The notes under the pieces were generated by a model that ran no database searches, was not told where the DNA came from, and saw nothing but the letters and a program-made list of their open reading frames with translations. The translations under genes were made by a program, and so were the position numbers. From Chromatiaceae bacterium (GTDB lineage: Bacteria; Pseudomonadota; Gammaproteobacteria; Chromatiales; Chromatiaceae), in contig JALOTB010000018.1 in NCBI GenBank assembly GCA_025458165.1, forward strand, positions 1 to 51,467: DNA of 51,467 nt. The letters are read 5' to 3'. Shown here piece after piece: positions 39,173-49,650 of the stretch. Positions within the stretch are counted from its first letter, which is position 1. Each line of letters begins with the position of its first letter.

Positions 39173-40126
39173 TCAGAAGGCGGCGATGAAGGCGCGGACG
39201 AAGTCCGAATAGTCCTCGTCCGCGAGCCGATTGATCCCGGCCGCCGCCCGCCGGCCCCCGCCGCTTGGAAACCGGCGGCAGAGCTCGTCAGCCCCGGTCG
39301 GTCGCGCCAGCGGGGCACGCACGCTGACCAGGAAGCCGCCCCCCGGCAACCGCGTCAGCAGCGCCGTCGCACGCCCGGGCTCGGCCTGGGCCAGCTCGTT
39401 GGCCCACACCCCGCTGGCGCGCCGAGCCCAGGCCTCGGCCGGCAGGACCCAGAGCCCATGGCGCTCGCCGGCGAGCTCTGGGGCCACCGCCCGGGCGCGG
39501 GCCATGTCCTCGGCGAAGCCCTCGCGCAGGACGGCGAGGGTGTCGTCCTCGTGGATGAACGCGAGTGGGTCGGCGTAGGGATGCAGTCGCCGGTAGAGCT
39601 CGTCCGGCGCGAAGTGTAGGTCTTCGATGTGCGCCCCGTAGCCGTTGTAGTTGAGACAGATGCCGAGCTCGCGCAGCGCCGCCAGGGCTGCCTCGCTGAG
39701 CCCGAGGGGCTCGGCCGCGCGCCGCGCGGCGCTGTCAAAATTGTCGCCGAAGGTCCCGACCACCGCCCAGGCGCGCTGGGCCCCGCCGAGATAGTCGTCG
39801 ACCAGGAGGCTGGTCCCCTTGTCGGGGAGGGTCTCGATGTGCGTCTCTAGCCCCGGGTGCTGGGGCACCTCGCCCGGGAAGTGGTGGTCGAAGTAGCGCA
39901 CCCGGGCACCGGCCGCCAGGAGTCGATCGAGCGCCGTGCGGTTCTTGTCGAGCGAGACGTCGAGCACCGTGACCTCGTCTCCCCGGCCTGCCTCGACCCG
40001 CCCCAGGAGGCCGATGTCGCGCTTCACCCCGGTGACCAAGGTCGTCTCGCGCGGCTCGGCGAGGCGAAGCTGCTGCAAGGCGCAGATGCCATCGGCGTCG
40101 CCATTGAAGACGTCGAACTGGGCCAT
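39173..40126 (-). CDS. DHH-family phosphoesterase
   Basis: A 317-aa protein. FNGDADGICALQQL (7-20) and VRYFDHHFPG give the DHH metal motifs, and the C-terminal FPSGGGRRAAAGINRL is a DHHA1 nucleotide/RNA-binding loop. The family includes RecJ, nanoRNases and cyclic dinucleotide phosphodiesterases; which applies here is unclear. Divergent from rlmN. Confidence 0.82.
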   Translation of the reverse strand: MAQFDVFNGDADGICALQQLRLAEPRETTLVTGVKRDIGLLGRVEAGRGDEVTVLDVSLDKNRTALDRLLAAGARVRYFDHHFPGEVPQHPGLETHIETLPDKGTSLLVDDYLGGAQRAWAVVGTFGDNFDSAARRAAEPLGLSEAALAALRELGICLNYNGYGAHIEDLHFAPDELYRRLHPYADPLAFIHEDDTLAVLREGFAEDMARARAVAPELAGERHGLWVLPAEAWARRASGVWANELAQAEPGRATALLTRLPGGGFLVSVRAPLARPTGADELCRRFPSGGGRRAAAGINRLADEDYSDFVRAFIAAF

Positions 40127-40215
40127 GTCGGATCCGACTCGCTGACGGGGATTCCCCGCCGGCGATTATGCGGCCGGGCACCGGCCGGGGCCAAAGACAC
40201 AAGCACGGGGCGCGT

Positions 40216-40244
40216 TTGCCCGGCCAGGACTTACTCAGTAGACT
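40216..40244 (+). promoter_or_regulatory. Sigma-70-like promoter of the rlmN operon
   Basis: TTGCCC-N17-TAGACT, 100 nt before the rlmN ATG in the 218-bp divergent gap. Four of six bases match each hexamer with ideal spacing. Confidence 0.45.
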
Positions 40245-40344
40245 TGCGCGTTCGCAGCGCAGGGACGACCTGAGGCGTCACGGGCCCTTGTCCTCGACCG
40301 TCGCACAGCCCCACCGAGGCGGATGACGCCGCCAGCACGACATC

Positions 40345-41466
40345 ATGACCAGCGAGCACCGGACTCAAGTCCCCAGCGCCCTGCCGACACCCGCGCGGAT
40401 CAACCTGCTCGATCTCGACCGGGCGGGCTTCGAGCGGCTATTCGCCGAGCTCGGTCAGAAGCCGTTCCACGGGCGCAACGTCTTCAAGTGGCTGCACAAG
40501 CACGGCGTCGTCGGCTTCGACGCCATGACCGACCTGCCCAAGACCCTGCGCCAACGTCTGGGCGAGCAGACCGAGATCCGGCTGCCGCGCATCGTCCACG
40601 AGCAGCCGTCCGGCGACGGCACCCGCAAGTGGGTCCTGGAGCTGGCCGACGGGCAACGCGTGGAGACGGTCTACATCCCCGAGGTCGGCCGCAGCACGGT
40701 GTGCGTCTCCTCGCAGGTCGGCTGCGCGCTCGACTGCACCTTCTGCGCCACGGCGCGCCAGGGCTTCAACCGCAACCTCTCGGTCGGAGAGATCATCGCG
40801 CAGGTCTGGCATGTCACCCGCCAGATCGGCACGGCGCCGACCAACGTGGTGATGATGGGCATGGGCGAGCCGCTCGCGAACTTCGAAGCGGTGGTCGCGG
40901 CCATGGGGATCATGCAGGACGACCTCGCCTACATGCTCTCCAAGCACCGGGTGACGCTCAGCACCTCCGGGATCGTCCCCAACATCTATCGGCTGCGTGA
41001 GGTGGCCGACGTATCGCTCGCGGTCTCCCTGCACGCCCCGGACAACACCCTGCGCGACCAGCTCGTCCCGATCAACCGCAAGTACCCGCTGGAGGAGCTG
41101 ATTCCCGCCTGCCGCGCCTTCATTGCCGGTGACAAGCGCCGCCGGGTCACCTGGGAGTACGTCATGCTCGATGGGATCAACGACAGCCTGACCCACGCCA
41201 AGCGCCTCATCCGACTGCTGGAGGGGACACCGTCGAAGGTCAACCTGATTCCCTTCAACCCCTTCCCCGGCACCGACTTCGCGACCACCCCGCCCGAGCG
41301 CGTGGAAGCGTTCCGCCAGCGCCTGCTGCGCTCGGGGCTGATGGCGATGACCCGCAAGACCCGCGGCGACGAGATCGCCGCCGCCTGCGGCCAGCTCGTC
41401 GGCCGGGTCGCGGATCGCACCCGCCGCCAGGCGGTCCCCCTCGACCTGAGGCTCGCCGCCCGATGA
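40345..41466 (+). CDS. rlmN: 23S rRNA/tRNA adenine-C2 methyltransferase RlmN
   Basis: A 373-aa radical SAM enzyme that methylates A2503 of 23S rRNA and A37 of some tRNAs. The cluster motif is CALDCTFCATARQGFNRNL, with VSSQVGC before it, GMGEPLANFE, and the conserved late Cys in the AACGQL tail. The TGA overlaps the ATG of the pilF-like gene. Confidence 0.96.
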   Translation: MTSEHRTQVPSALPTPARINLLDLDRAGFERLFAELGQKPFHGRNVFKWLHKHGVVGFDAMTDLPKTLRQRLGEQTEIRLPRIVHEQPSGDGTRKWVLELADGQRVETVYIPEVGRSTVCVSSQVGCALDCTFCATARQGFNRNLSVGEIIAQVWHVTRQIGTAPTNVVMMGMGEPLANFEAVVAAMGIMQDDLAYMLSKHRVTLSTSGIVPNIYRLREVADVSLAVSLHAPDNTLRDQLVPINRKYPLEELIPACRAFIAGDKRRRVTWEYVMLDGINDSLTHAKRLIRLLEGTPSKVNLIPFNPFPGTDFATTPPERVEAFRQRLLRSGLMAMTRKTRGDEIAAACGQLVGRVADRTRRQAVPLDLRLAAR

Positions 41467-42218
41467 TCGCCCGAATCGCCCTCGCCCTCTTCGTCGCCTG
41501 GCTCCTCGCCGGCTGCGCCGGCATGCGCTCGGAGGAGGGCGACGGCACCCTCGGCAGCGGCGAGAGCCCGGCCGATCTCTATGTCGCGATGGCCCAGGAG
41601 TACTACCGCCGCGGCCAGATGGACGCCGCCGTGCAACGGGCCGAGCACGCGGTCAAGGTCGACGGCAAGAACCCCCGTGCCCGCTACATGCTCGCCTTCC
41701 TCTACCAGCGACTCGGCGAGAACGAGCGGGCGGACAAGGAGTTCCGCGAGGCGGTCAACCTGGATCCAAAGAACCCGGACATCCGCAACGCCTGGGGTAC
41801 CTTCTTCTGCGCCCAGAAGCGCTACGCCGAGGCCGACGAGCAGTTCAGCAAGGCGCTGGAGAACCCGCTCTACGCCACCCCCGAGGTCGCGCTGACCAAT
41901 GCCGGGATCTGCGCCCGGCAGGCGGGCGATCGGGCGCGTGCCCAGGGTTATTTCAGCCGCGCGTCGAGCGCCAACCCGCGGTTCGGTCCGGCGCTGTTCG
42001 AGAGCGCGCGACTGAGCTATGACCAGGGTGACCATAGCGCCGCCAAGGGCTACCTCGACCGCTACTTCCAGGTGGCGCCGATGGAGCCGACGGCCCTCCT
42101 CTTGGCGGTGCGCGTCGAGCGCCAGCTCGGCAACAAGAAGCGCGCCGCAACCTACGAGCAGACCTTGCGCAAGCAATTCCCGAACGCACCCGAAGTCCTG
42201 CAACTGCGTGGAACCTGA
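41463..42218 (+). CDS. pilF: Type IV pilus biogenesis/stability lipoprotein PilF/PilW
   Basis: A 251-aa lipoprotein: lipobox AWLLAGCAG (Cys19), followed by six or so TPR helices (ADLYVAMAQEYYRRGQMDAAV, ARYMLAFLYQRLGENERAD, VALTNAGICARQAGDRARA). The family places PilQ secretin in the outer membrane. Located between rlmN and rodZ as in many gammaproteobacteria; no other pilus genes are here. Confidence 0.9.
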   Translation: MIARIALALFVAWLLAGCAGMRSEEGDGTLGSGESPADLYVAMAQEYYRRGQMDAAVQRAEHAVKVDGKNPRARYMLAFLYQRLGENERADKEFREAVNLDPKNPDIRNAWGTFFCAQKRYAEADEQFSKALENPLYATPEVALTNAGICARQAGDRARAQGYFSRASSANPRFGPALFESARLSYDQGDHSAAKGYLDRYFQVAPMEPTALLLAVRVERQLGNKKRAATYEQTLRKQFPNAPEVLQLRGT

Positions 42219-42224
42219 TCCCCG

Positions 42225-43256
42225 ATGAACGCCCTGCCGCTCACCGATGGCACCGACGAGCGCGCCCCGACCTGGGACTCCGCCGACGGTCCCGGGCGAC
42301 GGCTCCGCGATGCGCGCCAGTCGCGCGGTCTGGAGCTCGCCCGCGTCGCCGATCAACTCCATCTCAAGCCGACCCTGATCGCCGCCCTGGAGCAGGACGA
42401 CTACGAGGCCCTGCCGGGGTCCGTGTTCGTCACCGGCTACCTGCGCAACTACGCCCGCCTGCTCGGGCTCGATCCCGACCCCCTGCTCACCGCCTACCGC
42501 CGCCGCCAGCCACAGGCCGAGCCGCCCCCACCCAAGCCGGCAACCGTCAGCCGCCGCCGGGCGGGCAGCGGGCACCTCGGGGCGCGTCTGTTCAGCCTCG
42601 CCGTCATCCTGGCCCTGCTCGGGCTCTCCTACGCCTGGTGGCAGGACTACCGCCCCGCCCTCTACCCCGCGGGCGAGCGGCTCGAATCGGCGAGCGGCGA
42701 CCTCGATCTCAGGATACCGGCCGGCGCGCCACCGGCGAGCTCAGCCGCCTCCCTAGAGCCACCGGGCGCCGCGGTCTACGAGCCGCCGAGTGAGACGGCG
42801 CCGGAGGCCAGTCCGCCTGCGACAGCGGCGGTCGCGGAGGGGCTCGCGGAGGCCGCGGGCGAGCCGCCTGCACCCTATGTGCCCAGCGGCGAACCTGCGA
42901 CCACCGCGCCGCCATTGGCGGCCGCCACGGCGCTGACGACGGAGGCGAGCGCGCCTTCCGCGGGTCCGATACCCGAGCCCGTGGTCGAGGCACCGGTCGC
43001 GCCGGCCGAGGGGGTGGTCATGGAATTCTCCGGCCCCTGCTGGGTCGACATCCGCGACAGCGAGCGGCGCTTCAAGCTCTTCGGCGAGATGAAGGACGGG
43101 GACCGCCACGTCCTCGCCGGCACCCCGCCCTACTCGGTGATCATCGGCAACGCCGCGGCGGTGCGCATCACCGTCGACGGCAAGCCATTCGGGCTCGAAG
43201 GCATCGCCCGCGGCAACGTGGCCCGCTTCACCCTCGACCCCGAGCGGCTGCCCTGA
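42225..43256 (+). CDS. rodZ: Cytoskeletal protein RodZ
   Basis: A 343-aa bitopic membrane protein: N-terminal helix-turn-helix ([21 protein letters not shown] through GLDPDPLL, about 25-90), transmembrane segment ([16 protein letters not shown], about 120-135), a long Pro/Ala/Glu linker, and a C-terminal beta domain ([25 protein letters not shown]4115). It links MreB to the membrane for rod shape. hisS follows after only 13 nt; ispG, commonly between them, is absent. Confidence 0.92.
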   Translation: MNALPLTDGTDERAPTWDSADGPGRRLRDARQSRGLELARVADQLHLKPTLIAALEQDDYEALPGSVFVTGYLRNYARLLGLDPDPLLTAYRRRQPQAEPPPPKPATVSRRRAGSGHLGARLFSLAVILALLGLSYAWWQDYRPALYPAGERLESASGDLDLRIPAGAPPASSAASLEPPGAAVYEPPSETAPEASPPATAAVAEGLAEAAGEPPAPYVPSGEPATTAPPLAAATALTTEASAPSAGPIPEPVVEAPVAPAEGVVMEFSGPCWVDIRDSERRFKLFGEMKDGDRHVLAGTPPYSVIIGNAAAVRITVDGKPFGLEGIARGNVARFTLDPERLP

Positions 43257-43269
43257 GCCCGACCGCCCG

Positions 43270-44532
43270 ATGAGCAACAACCTCCAGGCCATCCGGGGGA
43301 TGCACGACATCCTCCCCGACCAGACCGGACTCTGGCAGCGGATCGAGGACTCCGCGCGGGCGGTGATCGAGTCCTACGGCTACGCGGAGATCCGCACGCC
43401 CTTGGTCGAGGTCACCGAGCTCTTCAAGCGCTCCATCGGCGAGGTCACCGACATCGTCGAGAAGGAGATGTACAGCTTCCCCGACCGTGGCGGCGACAGC
43501 CTGAGCCTGCGCCCCGAGGGCACCGCGAGCTGCGTGCGCGCCGCGGTCGAGCACGGCCTGCTCAACCAGGCCCAGCGGCTCTGGTACCGCGGCCCCATGT
43601 TCCGCCACGAGCGGCCCCAGAAGGGGCGCTACCGGCAGTTCCACCAGATCGGGGTTGAGGTCTTCGGTCTGCCGGGGCCGGACGTCGATCTGGAGGTGAT
43701 CCTGATCACCCGGCGCATCTGGCGGGCGCTGGGGCTCAGCGACCTACGCCTGGAGGTCAATACCCTCGGCGAAGGGCCCGAGCGCACCGCCTACCGCACC
43801 GAGCTGGTGCGCTACCTGGCGGCCCACGAGGGGGAGCTGGACGAGGACAGCTGCCGGCGGCTCGAAACCAATCCGCTGCGGGTGCTCGATTCGAAGAACC
43901 CGGAGCTCCGCGAGCTGATCGCCGGCGCACCCTCGATCCTCGATCACCTCGGCGAGGCGTCGCGCGCGCACTTCGCCAGCCTCTGTGCCGGGCTCGACGC
44001 CGCGGGAATCCATTACCGGGTCAACCCCCGCCTGGTCCGCGGGCTCGATTATTACAACCGCACGGTCTTCGAGTGGGTCAGCGACCGCCTCGGCGCCCAG
44101 GGGACGGTCTGCGCCGGCGGGCGCTACGATGGCTTGGTCCAGCAGCTCGGCGGGCGCGCGACGCCCGCGGTCGGCTTTGCGCTCGGACTGGAGCGGCTGG
44201 TCGCCCTGGTCGAAGAGTCCCCCGGCACCCCGGGTCCGGCGCTCGACGCCTACCTGGTCGCGGTCGGGCCCGCGGCCGAGCAACGTGCCCTGCTGCTCGC
44301 CGAGGAGCTGCGTGAGGCGGTGCCCGGGCTGCGCCTGCTCTGCCACTGCGGCGGCGGCAGCTTCAAGAGCCAGTTCAAGAAGGCGGACAAGAGCGGGGCG
44401 CGCTACGCCCTGGTGCTGGGCGACGCCGAGCTCGCCCGCGGGGTGGCAGGGATCAAGCCCCTGCGCGACGACGGCGAGCAGGTCGAGCTGCCGCTGGCGG
44501 GCCTGGCCGGATTCCTGGCTGGGGCGGATTGA
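43270..44532 (+). CDS. hisS: Histidyl-tRNA synthetase
   Basis: A 420-aa class II synthetase: start [16 protein letters not shown], motif 2 [21 protein letters not shown], HisA signature [15 protein letters not shown], motif 3 [12 protein letters not shown], and a C-terminal anticodon-binding domain. Complete. Its stop codon TGA forms the loop of a perfect 9-bp hairpin. Confidence 0.97.
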   Translation: MSNNLQAIRGMHDILPDQTGLWQRIEDSARAVIESYGYAEIRTPLVEVTELFKRSIGEVTDIVEKEMYSFPDRGGDSLSLRPEGTASCVRAAVEHGLLNQAQRLWYRGPMFRHERPQKGRYRQFHQIGVEVFGLPGPDVDLEVILITRRIWRALGLSDLRLEVNTLGEGPERTAYRTELVRYLAAHEGELDEDSCRRLETNPLRVLDSKNPELRELIAGAPSILDHLGEASRAHFASLCAGLDAAGIHYRVNPRLVRGLDYYNRTVFEWVSDRLGAQGTVCAGGRYDGLVQQLGGRATPAVGFALGLERLVALVEESPGTPGPALDAYLVAVGPAAEQRALLLAEELREAVPGLRLLCHCGGGSFKSQFKKADKSGARYALVLGDAELARGVAGIKPLRDDGEQVELPLAGLAGFLAGAD

Positions 44533-44541
44533 ATCCGCCCC
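44521..44541 (+). terminator. Hairpin with the hisS stop codon in its loop
   Basis: GGGGCGGAT-TGA-ATCCGCCCC, a perfect 9-bp stem; the loop is exactly the hisS TGA. No T-run follows, and the operon continues, so it may be an attenuator or mRNA-processing structure rather than a full terminator. Confidence 0.45.
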
Positions 44542-44578
44542 CGGCCGTTAACAGAACCCACGAGCGACGGGAGGGAGC

Positions 44579-45208
44579 GTGAGCACCTACGAGACCGACG
44601 AAGAAAAGGTCGAAGCCATCAAGAAGTGGTGGAAGGACAACGGCATCTCCGTGATCGCGGGTATCGCAATCGGCTTGGGCGGGGTGTTCGGCTGGCGCGC
44701 CTGGGCCAACTACCAGGAGGGCGTGCGGCAGGAGGCATCGGCCGCCTTCGAGCAGCTCATCGCCGCTGCCGACGTCGAGCCGGCGGAGGCCGCGCTGGCC
44801 CGCGCCCAGGCCATAGCGACCGACTACGGATCGACCCCGTACGCGGCCCTGGCGCAGCTCATGGCGGCCCGGATCGCGAGCGGCAAGGGTGACACCCAGA
44901 CCGCCCGCGACGCCCTGGAGGCGGTGATTGCCAAGGCCCCGGACCCAGGTATCGCGAGCATCGCGGCACTGCGGCTGGCCCGTCTCCTGTTGAGCACCGG
45001 CCAGCTCGATGCCGCGCGCGCCCTGGTCGCCCGCCATGAGGGCGGCGGGGGTTTCGCCGGCGACTTTGCGGCGGTTAGGGGCGACATCGCGGCCGCCGCG
45101 GGCGACCCCGCCGAGGCCAGGCGCGCCTACGAGCAGGCCCTCGCGGCGGGCACCGCCAACCCCGAGCTGGTCCAGTTGAAGCTCGACAACCTGCCCCCGG
45201 CCGGCTGA
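44579..45208 (+). CDS. yfgM: YfgM-family membrane-anchored TPR protein
   Basis: A 209-aa protein starting at GTG 44579 (RBS GGGAGGGA). TDEEKVEAIKKWWKDNG is the family start, then a transmembrane segment (ISVIAGIAIGLGGVFGWRAW, about 19-38) and periplasmic TPR helices. E. coli YfgM works with PpiD at the Sec translocon. Between hisS and bamB, as expected. Confidence 0.92.
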   Translation: MSTYETDEEKVEAIKKWWKDNGISVIAGIAIGLGGVFGWRAWANYQEGVRQEASAAFEQLIAAADVEPAEAALARAQAIATDYGSTPYAALAQLMAARIASGKGDTQTARDALEAVIAKAPDPGIASIAALRLARLLLSTGQLDAARALVARHEGGGGFAGDFAAVRGDIAAAAGDPAEARRAYEQALAAGTANPELVQLKLDNLPPAG

Positions 45209-45274
45209 GCCCGGCGCGGCGGCGCCGGATATCACCGCGCGCGGGGCGAGCACCCGCACGACACTGAGAGCACC

Positions 45275-46483
45275 ATGTACGGACGTCTGTTGGCCCTCCT
45301 TCTGATCACGCCCCTGCTCGCCAGTTGCAGCTACATCCCATGGCTCAATCGCGAGGAGGACCCCCGACCCCCGACGCCCCTTGCGGAGCTCGTTCCCAGC
45401 CTGACGGTGACCAGCCTGTGGTCGCGGGAGGCCGGCAAGGGGACCGCCGGGCGGCAGCTCGCGCTGGCCCCGGCCCTCGCTGGGGGCCGGCTCTTCATCG
45501 CCGACGGGCACGGGCGGGTCATGACGCTGAGCCCCAGCGACGGGCGTACCCTCTGGGAGCGCGAGACCGGGCTCAATCTGAGCGGCGGACCAGGGACGGA
45601 AGGCACGCGCCTGGTCCTCGGCTCGACCGGCGGCGAGATAATCGCGCTCGCCGCCGCCGACGGGGCCGAGCTGTGGCGCGCGCCGATCGCCGGCGAGGTC
45701 CTCTCGGTGCCGCGCATCGCCGACGAGCTGGTACTGGTGCACACCCTGGACGACAGCGTCTACGGTCTGGATCTCGCCACCGGCGCGGAGCGCTGGCGCT
45801 ACTCCTACCCGCCCCCGGTGCTCACCCTGCGTGGCAGCAGCAGCCCGGCCATCGTCGGCGGCAGCGCCATCGTCGGGCTCTCCGCCGGCCGGCTGGTCAA
45901 CCTCGAGCTCGCCAGCGGCGTGCCGCTGTGGGAGGTCACCGTGAGCCCGCCGAGCGGCCGCTCGGAGCTCGAGCGTATCGCCGACATCGACGCCGATCCC
46001 ATCGTGGTCGGGGACACCGTCTTCGTTGCCGCCTACAACGGCGACCTTGCCGCGGTCGAGGTCGCGAGCGGCTCGGTGCTCTGGCGGCGCACGCTGTCCG
46101 CCCACGCCGGACTCACCGCCGCCCAAGACGTGCTCTACGTCACCGATGCCGACGACCAGGTCTGGGCGGCCCAGCCCACCGACGGCGCCGGGATCTGGAA
46201 ACAGGAGCAGCTACGCTGGCGGCGCCTGAGCGCCCCCGCGGTGATCGGCGATCTGGTGGCGGTCGGCGACCTGGAGGGCTACGTCCACTGGCTCGACCGC
46301 CGCGACGGGCGCATCCTCGCCCGCACCCGCGTCGGCAAAGGCCCGATCCGCGCCCAGCCGCTCGCCGCCGACGGACGTCTCTACGTGCTCGGCGACGACG
46401 GCACCCTCGCCGCCCTCTCACCCGGCGTTGCCCCAACCGCCCCGCGGCCACCGGCCGAGGGGCCGGGCGTCGCCAACCCTTAA
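45275..46483 (+). CDS. bamB: Outer membrane assembly lipoprotein BamB
   Basis: A 402-aa lipoprotein with lipobox TPLLASCSY and an eight-bladed beta-propeller of PQQ-like repeats ([31 protein letters not shown] and similar blades, each ending in LW or W-R). It is part of the BAM complex inserting outer-membrane beta barrels. A Pro-rich C-terminal extension ([12 protein letters not shown]) is present. Confidence 0.93.
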   Translation: MYGRLLALLLITPLLASCSYIPWLNREEDPRPPTPLAELVPSLTVTSLWSREAGKGTAGRQLALAPALAGGRLFIADGHGRVMTLSPSDGRTLWERETGLNLSGGPGTEGTRLVLGSTGGEIIALAAADGAELWRAPIAGEVLSVPRIADELVLVHTLDDSVYGLDLATGAERWRYSYPPPVLTLRGSSSPAIVGGSAIVGLSAGRLVNLELASGVPLWEVTVSPPSGRSELERIADIDADPIVVGDTVFVAAYNGDLAAVEVASGSVLWRRTLSAHAGLTAAQDVLYVTDADDQVWAAQPTDGAGIWKQEQLRWRRLSAPAVIGDLVAVGDLEGYVHWLDRRDGRILARTRVGKGPIRAQPLAADGRLYVLGDDGTLAALSPGVAPTAPRPPAEGPGVANP

Positions 46484-46487
46484 GCCC

Positions 46488-47873
46488 ATGCTGCCGGTCA
46501 TCGCCCTGCTTGGCCGGCCCAATGTCGGCAAGTCGACGCTGTTCAACCGGCTGACGCGCAGCCGCGACGCCTTGGTTGCGGACTTCCCCGGCCTCACCCG
46601 CGACCGCCAGTACGGCATCGGGCGGGTCGGACCCGGCCCCTACGTGGTGGTCGATACCGGGGGGCTAATCGCAGGCCCGGAAGGCGTCGAGGGCGTGATG
46701 GAGCGCCAAGTGGCGCGGGCCATCGCGGAGGCCGATCACCTGCTGTTCCTGGTCGACGCCCGCGACGGCTGCACCGCCGCGGATCTCGACATTGCCGACC
46801 GCCTGCGGCGCACCGGCAAGGCGTTGACCCTGGTCGTCAACAAGACCGACCACGCCGACCCGGCCCTGGTCACGGCGGAGTTCCACACCCTTGGACTCGG
46901 CGAGCCGCGGCCCATCTCGGCCACCCACGGGCGCGGCGTGGCCGGATTGATCGACCGGGTCTTCGCCGCCCTGCCCGCGGGCGGCGCCACACCCGAGGGG
47001 GCCGGCCCACCGGACGCCGGTACCCGAGTAGCGGTCGTGGGGCGACCCAACGCGGGCAAGTCAACCCTGATCAACCGCCTGATCGGCGAGGAGCGCCTGG
47101 TCACCTTCGACGCCCCAGGGACCACCCGAGACAGCATCCTCGTCCCCTTCGAGCGCGATGGGCGCCGCTACACCCTGATCGACACCGCCGGCGTTCGGCG
47201 CCGCTCACGGGTCCAGGACGCGATCGAGAAGTTCAGCGTGATCAAGACGCTGCAGGCGATCGATGCATGTCACGTGGTGATCCTGGTGCTCGATGCGGCC
47301 CAGGGCATCGGCGAGCAAGACGCGACCCTGGCGGGCCACATCCTCGAGAGTGGCCGCGCCCTGGTGGTCGCGATCAACAAGTGGGATGGGCGCACGCCCG
47401 AGCAGCGCGCCCGGGTGCGGGACGACTTCGAGCGCAAGCTCGGCTTTCTCGACTTCGCGTCGGTGCACAGCATCTCCGCGCTGCATGGGAGCGGTGTGGG
47501 CCTGCTGCTGGAGGAGGTCGACCGCGCCTACGCCAGCGCCACCCGCGATCTGCCGACCCCGCTGCTGACCCGCGTCCTCGAGGCCGCCGTGGCCGAGCAC
47601 CTACCACCGCTGGTGCGCGGACGGCGCATCAAGCTGCGCTACGCCCACCAGGGCGGGCGCAACCCGCCGATCATCGTCATCCACGGCAACCAGACCGAGT
47701 CCGTGCCGGAAACCTACCGACGTTACCTGATCAACCGCTTCCGCCAGGCGCTCGACCTCGCCGGGACCCCGCTGCGCCTCGAGCTGCGCACCGGGGCCAA
47801 TCCCTTCGGGGGCCGGCGCAACACCCTAACGCCCGCGCAGCTCAAACATCGCCGCCGTGTGCGCAGCAAGTAG
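46488..47873 (+). CDS. der: Ribosome-assembly GTPase Der (EngA)
   Basis: A 461-aa protein with two GTPase domains: [17 protein letters not shown] / DTGG / NKTD, and [17 protein letters not shown] / DTAGVRRRS / NKWD, and a C-terminal KH-like domain ending [15 protein letters not shown]. The first DTGG and the double-G layout are diagnostic. It starts at ATG 46488, 4 nt after the bamB stop. Needed for 50S subunit maturation. Confidence 0.96.
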   Translation: MLPVIALLGRPNVGKSTLFNRLTRSRDALVADFPGLTRDRQYGIGRVGPGPYVVVDTGGLIAGPEGVEGVMERQVARAIAEADHLLFLVDARDGCTAADLDIADRLRRTGKALTLVVNKTDHADPALVTAEFHTLGLGEPRPISATHGRGVAGLIDRVFAALPAGGATPEGAGPPDAGTRVAVVGRPNAGKSTLINRLIGEERLVTFDAPGTTRDSILVPFERDGRRYTLIDTAGVRRRSRVQDAIEKFSVIKTLQAIDACHVVILVLDAAQGIGEQDATLAGHILESGRALVVAINKWDGRTPEQRARVRDDFERKLGFLDFASVHSISALHGSGVGLLLEEVDRAYASATRDLPTPLLTRVLEAAVAEHLPPLVRGRRIKLRYAHQGGRNPPIIVIHGNQTESVPETYRRYLINRFRQALDLAGTPLRLELRTGANPFGGRRNTLTPAQLKHRRRVRSK

Positions 47874-47921
47874 GGATCGGGCGGACAACGGCGCGGCGCC
47901 GGCACCCCCAAAGAGCAACCC

Positions 47922-49052
47922 ATGCGCCACCGGCGAAACGGCCTAACCGGATCCCTGCTGACCGCCGTCGTCCTGATCGCCCTCGCGGGCTGCGCCCCGG
48001 GGGTCAAACGCACCGGCGGTGAAGCCGTCCTCCTGGACCCTGGCGACCCGGGGGCAGTCGCGGCCATGCTCGACCGGCTCGCCGAGCGGAGGGTGGTCCA
48101 CGTCGGCGAGATCCACGACCGCGTGGATCACCACGAGAACCAGCTACTCATCATCCGCGGCCTGCACGAGCGGGGGGTGAAGCTCGCGATCGGGGTGGAG
48201 TGGTTCCAGGAGCCCTTCCAGCGCCACCTGGACGACTTCCTCGCCGGGCGCATCGACGAGCGCGAGATGCTCCGCCGCACCGATTACTACGAGCGCTGGA
48301 CGTTCGACTACCGGCTCTACCGCGACATCCTCGCCTTCGCCAAGGCACAGGGCATCCCGGTGATCGCGCTCAACGCCCCCGCCGAGCTGGTGGACGCGGT
48401 CTCGCGCAACGGCATCGCCGGCCTGAGTCCCGCCGAGCGCGCGCTCCTGCCCGCCTCCATCGCGCCTGCTGATCCGAGCTACGAGAAGCGCCTGCGCACC
48501 GCCTTCGAGCTCCACGGCGGCCTGCCCGAGGAGCGCTTTCAGCGCTTCCTGGAGGTGCAGTCGGTGTGGGACGAGTACATGGCCAACCGGGCGGCCCGGT
48601 TCCTCGTCGACCACCCCGACCACAGCCTGATCGTCCTCGCCGGCTCCGCCCATGTGCTGCACGACAGCGCCATCCCCGCGCGCCTGCGCCGGCAGGTCCG
48701 CACCAGTCAGGCGGTGGTGGTGACCAAGCCCTTCGACCCCCTGCCCGGGGTCGCGCCGGACTTCATCCTGGTGGCGCGCGACCACGCCCTGGAGCGCCCG
48801 GGCCGCACCGGGATGTCCCTGCGCGGCGAGCCCGACGGGGTGCTGGTGCACGAGGTGAAGTCCGGCGGCGCGGCCGAGCGGGCCGGCCTGCGCGTCGGCG
48901 ACCGCGTGGTGCGCATCGGCGACGAGCCCATCGCGAGCTTGAGCGACGCCCGCCTGGCCCTGATGGACGGCATACCCGGGCAGCGGCTGCGGGTGGTGGT
49001 CAAGCGCGACGGCTCGGGCCGCGCGCTCACGCGAAACTTGACGTTGCTCTGA
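47922..49052 (+). CDS. ChaN-family lipoprotein with C-terminal PDZ domain
   Basis: A 376-aa lipoprotein (lipobox LIALAGCAP). Residues 35-270 are the ChaN/Tiki-like haem-binding domain with VVHVGEIHDRVDHHENQLLII, GVEWFQEPFQ and LIVLAGSAHVLHD; the His residues are candidate iron/haem ligands. Residues 285-376 form a PDZ domain (SLRGEPDGVLVHEVKSGGAAERAGL through LRVGDRVVRIGDEPI). The fusion suggests a haem/iron protein that recognises a peptide partner. 48 nt after der, so probably in the operon. Confidence 0.85.
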   Translation: MRHRRNGLTGSLLTAVVLIALAGCAPGVKRTGGEAVLLDPGDPGAVAAMLDRLAERRVVHVGEIHDRVDHHENQLLIIRGLHERGVKLAIGVEWFQEPFQRHLDDFLAGRIDEREMLRRTDYYERWTFDYRLYRDILAFAKAQGIPVIALNAPAELVDAVSRNGIAGLSPAERALLPASIAPADPSYEKRLRTAFELHGGLPEERFQRFLEVQSVWDEYMANRAARFLVDHPDHSLIVLAGSAHVLHDSAIPARLRRQVRTSQAVVVTKPFDPLPGVAPDFILVARDHALERPGRTGMSLRGEPDGVLVHEVKSGGAAERAGLRVGDRVVRIGDEPIASLSDARLALMDGIPGQRLRVVVKRDGSGRALTRNLTLL

Positions 49053-49193
49053 GGCCAGACCCGGCGGCGGGCGCACCCCCGGGGGCTGAGACCTGACGCG
49101 CCGTGGGGTTGTCTACGGCGCGCATTGCGCGAGAATCTTGCGCTGCCCCGCCGCCCACTCGGGCGGCGCCCGAGCAGGCCCGTTGAGCCCCTG

Positions 49194-49589
49194 ATGCACG
49201 ACTACAGCAAGTTCCCCTGCCCCTGCTGCGGGCACATCGTCTTCGATCATGCCCCGGGATTCCACCAGCAATGCCCGATCTGCGGCTGGGAGGATGACCT
49301 CGCGCAACTTCGCTTCCCCCTCATGCCGGGGAGCAGCAACCAGGTGTGCCTGGAGGAAGCGCAGCGCAACTTCAAGGACTACGGCGCCTCGGAGCGGCGC
49401 AACATCGGCACGACCCGAGCCCCCTTCGCTGACGAGGCGGTCGATGACGGCTGGCGACCGCTGGACGTCGGCATCGACAACGTGGAGCATCCCAGCCGCG
49501 GCGTCCGCTACGGCGATTCCTACCCGCTCGCCGACACCACCGTGCTCTACTACTGGCGCGGCACCTACTGGCGGAGGGTGGTGAGCTGA
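49194..49589 (+). CDS. CPCC-domain (cysteine-rich zinc-ribbon-like) protein
   Basis: A 131-aa protein. KFPCPCCGHIVF and FHQQCPICGWEDD form a four-to-five Cys zinc-binding motif of the CPCC family; GGLDxxNVEHPSR-like and YYWRGTYWRRV stretches follow. Function unknown. The start is at ATG 49194 because the upstream extension is low-complexity. Confidence 0.8.
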   Translation: MHDYSKFPCPCCGHIVFDHAPGFHQQCPICGWEDDLAQLRFPLMPGSSNQVCLEEAQRNFKDYGASERRNIGTTRAPFADEAVDDGWRPLDVGIDNVEHPSRGVRYGDSYPLADTTVLYYWRGTYWRRVVS

Positions 49590-49650
49590 GCCCGCGGGCT
49601 GTCCAGCCGCCGTCGCCAGGACGGGCCCCATGGGTGGACGATGCACGCCC

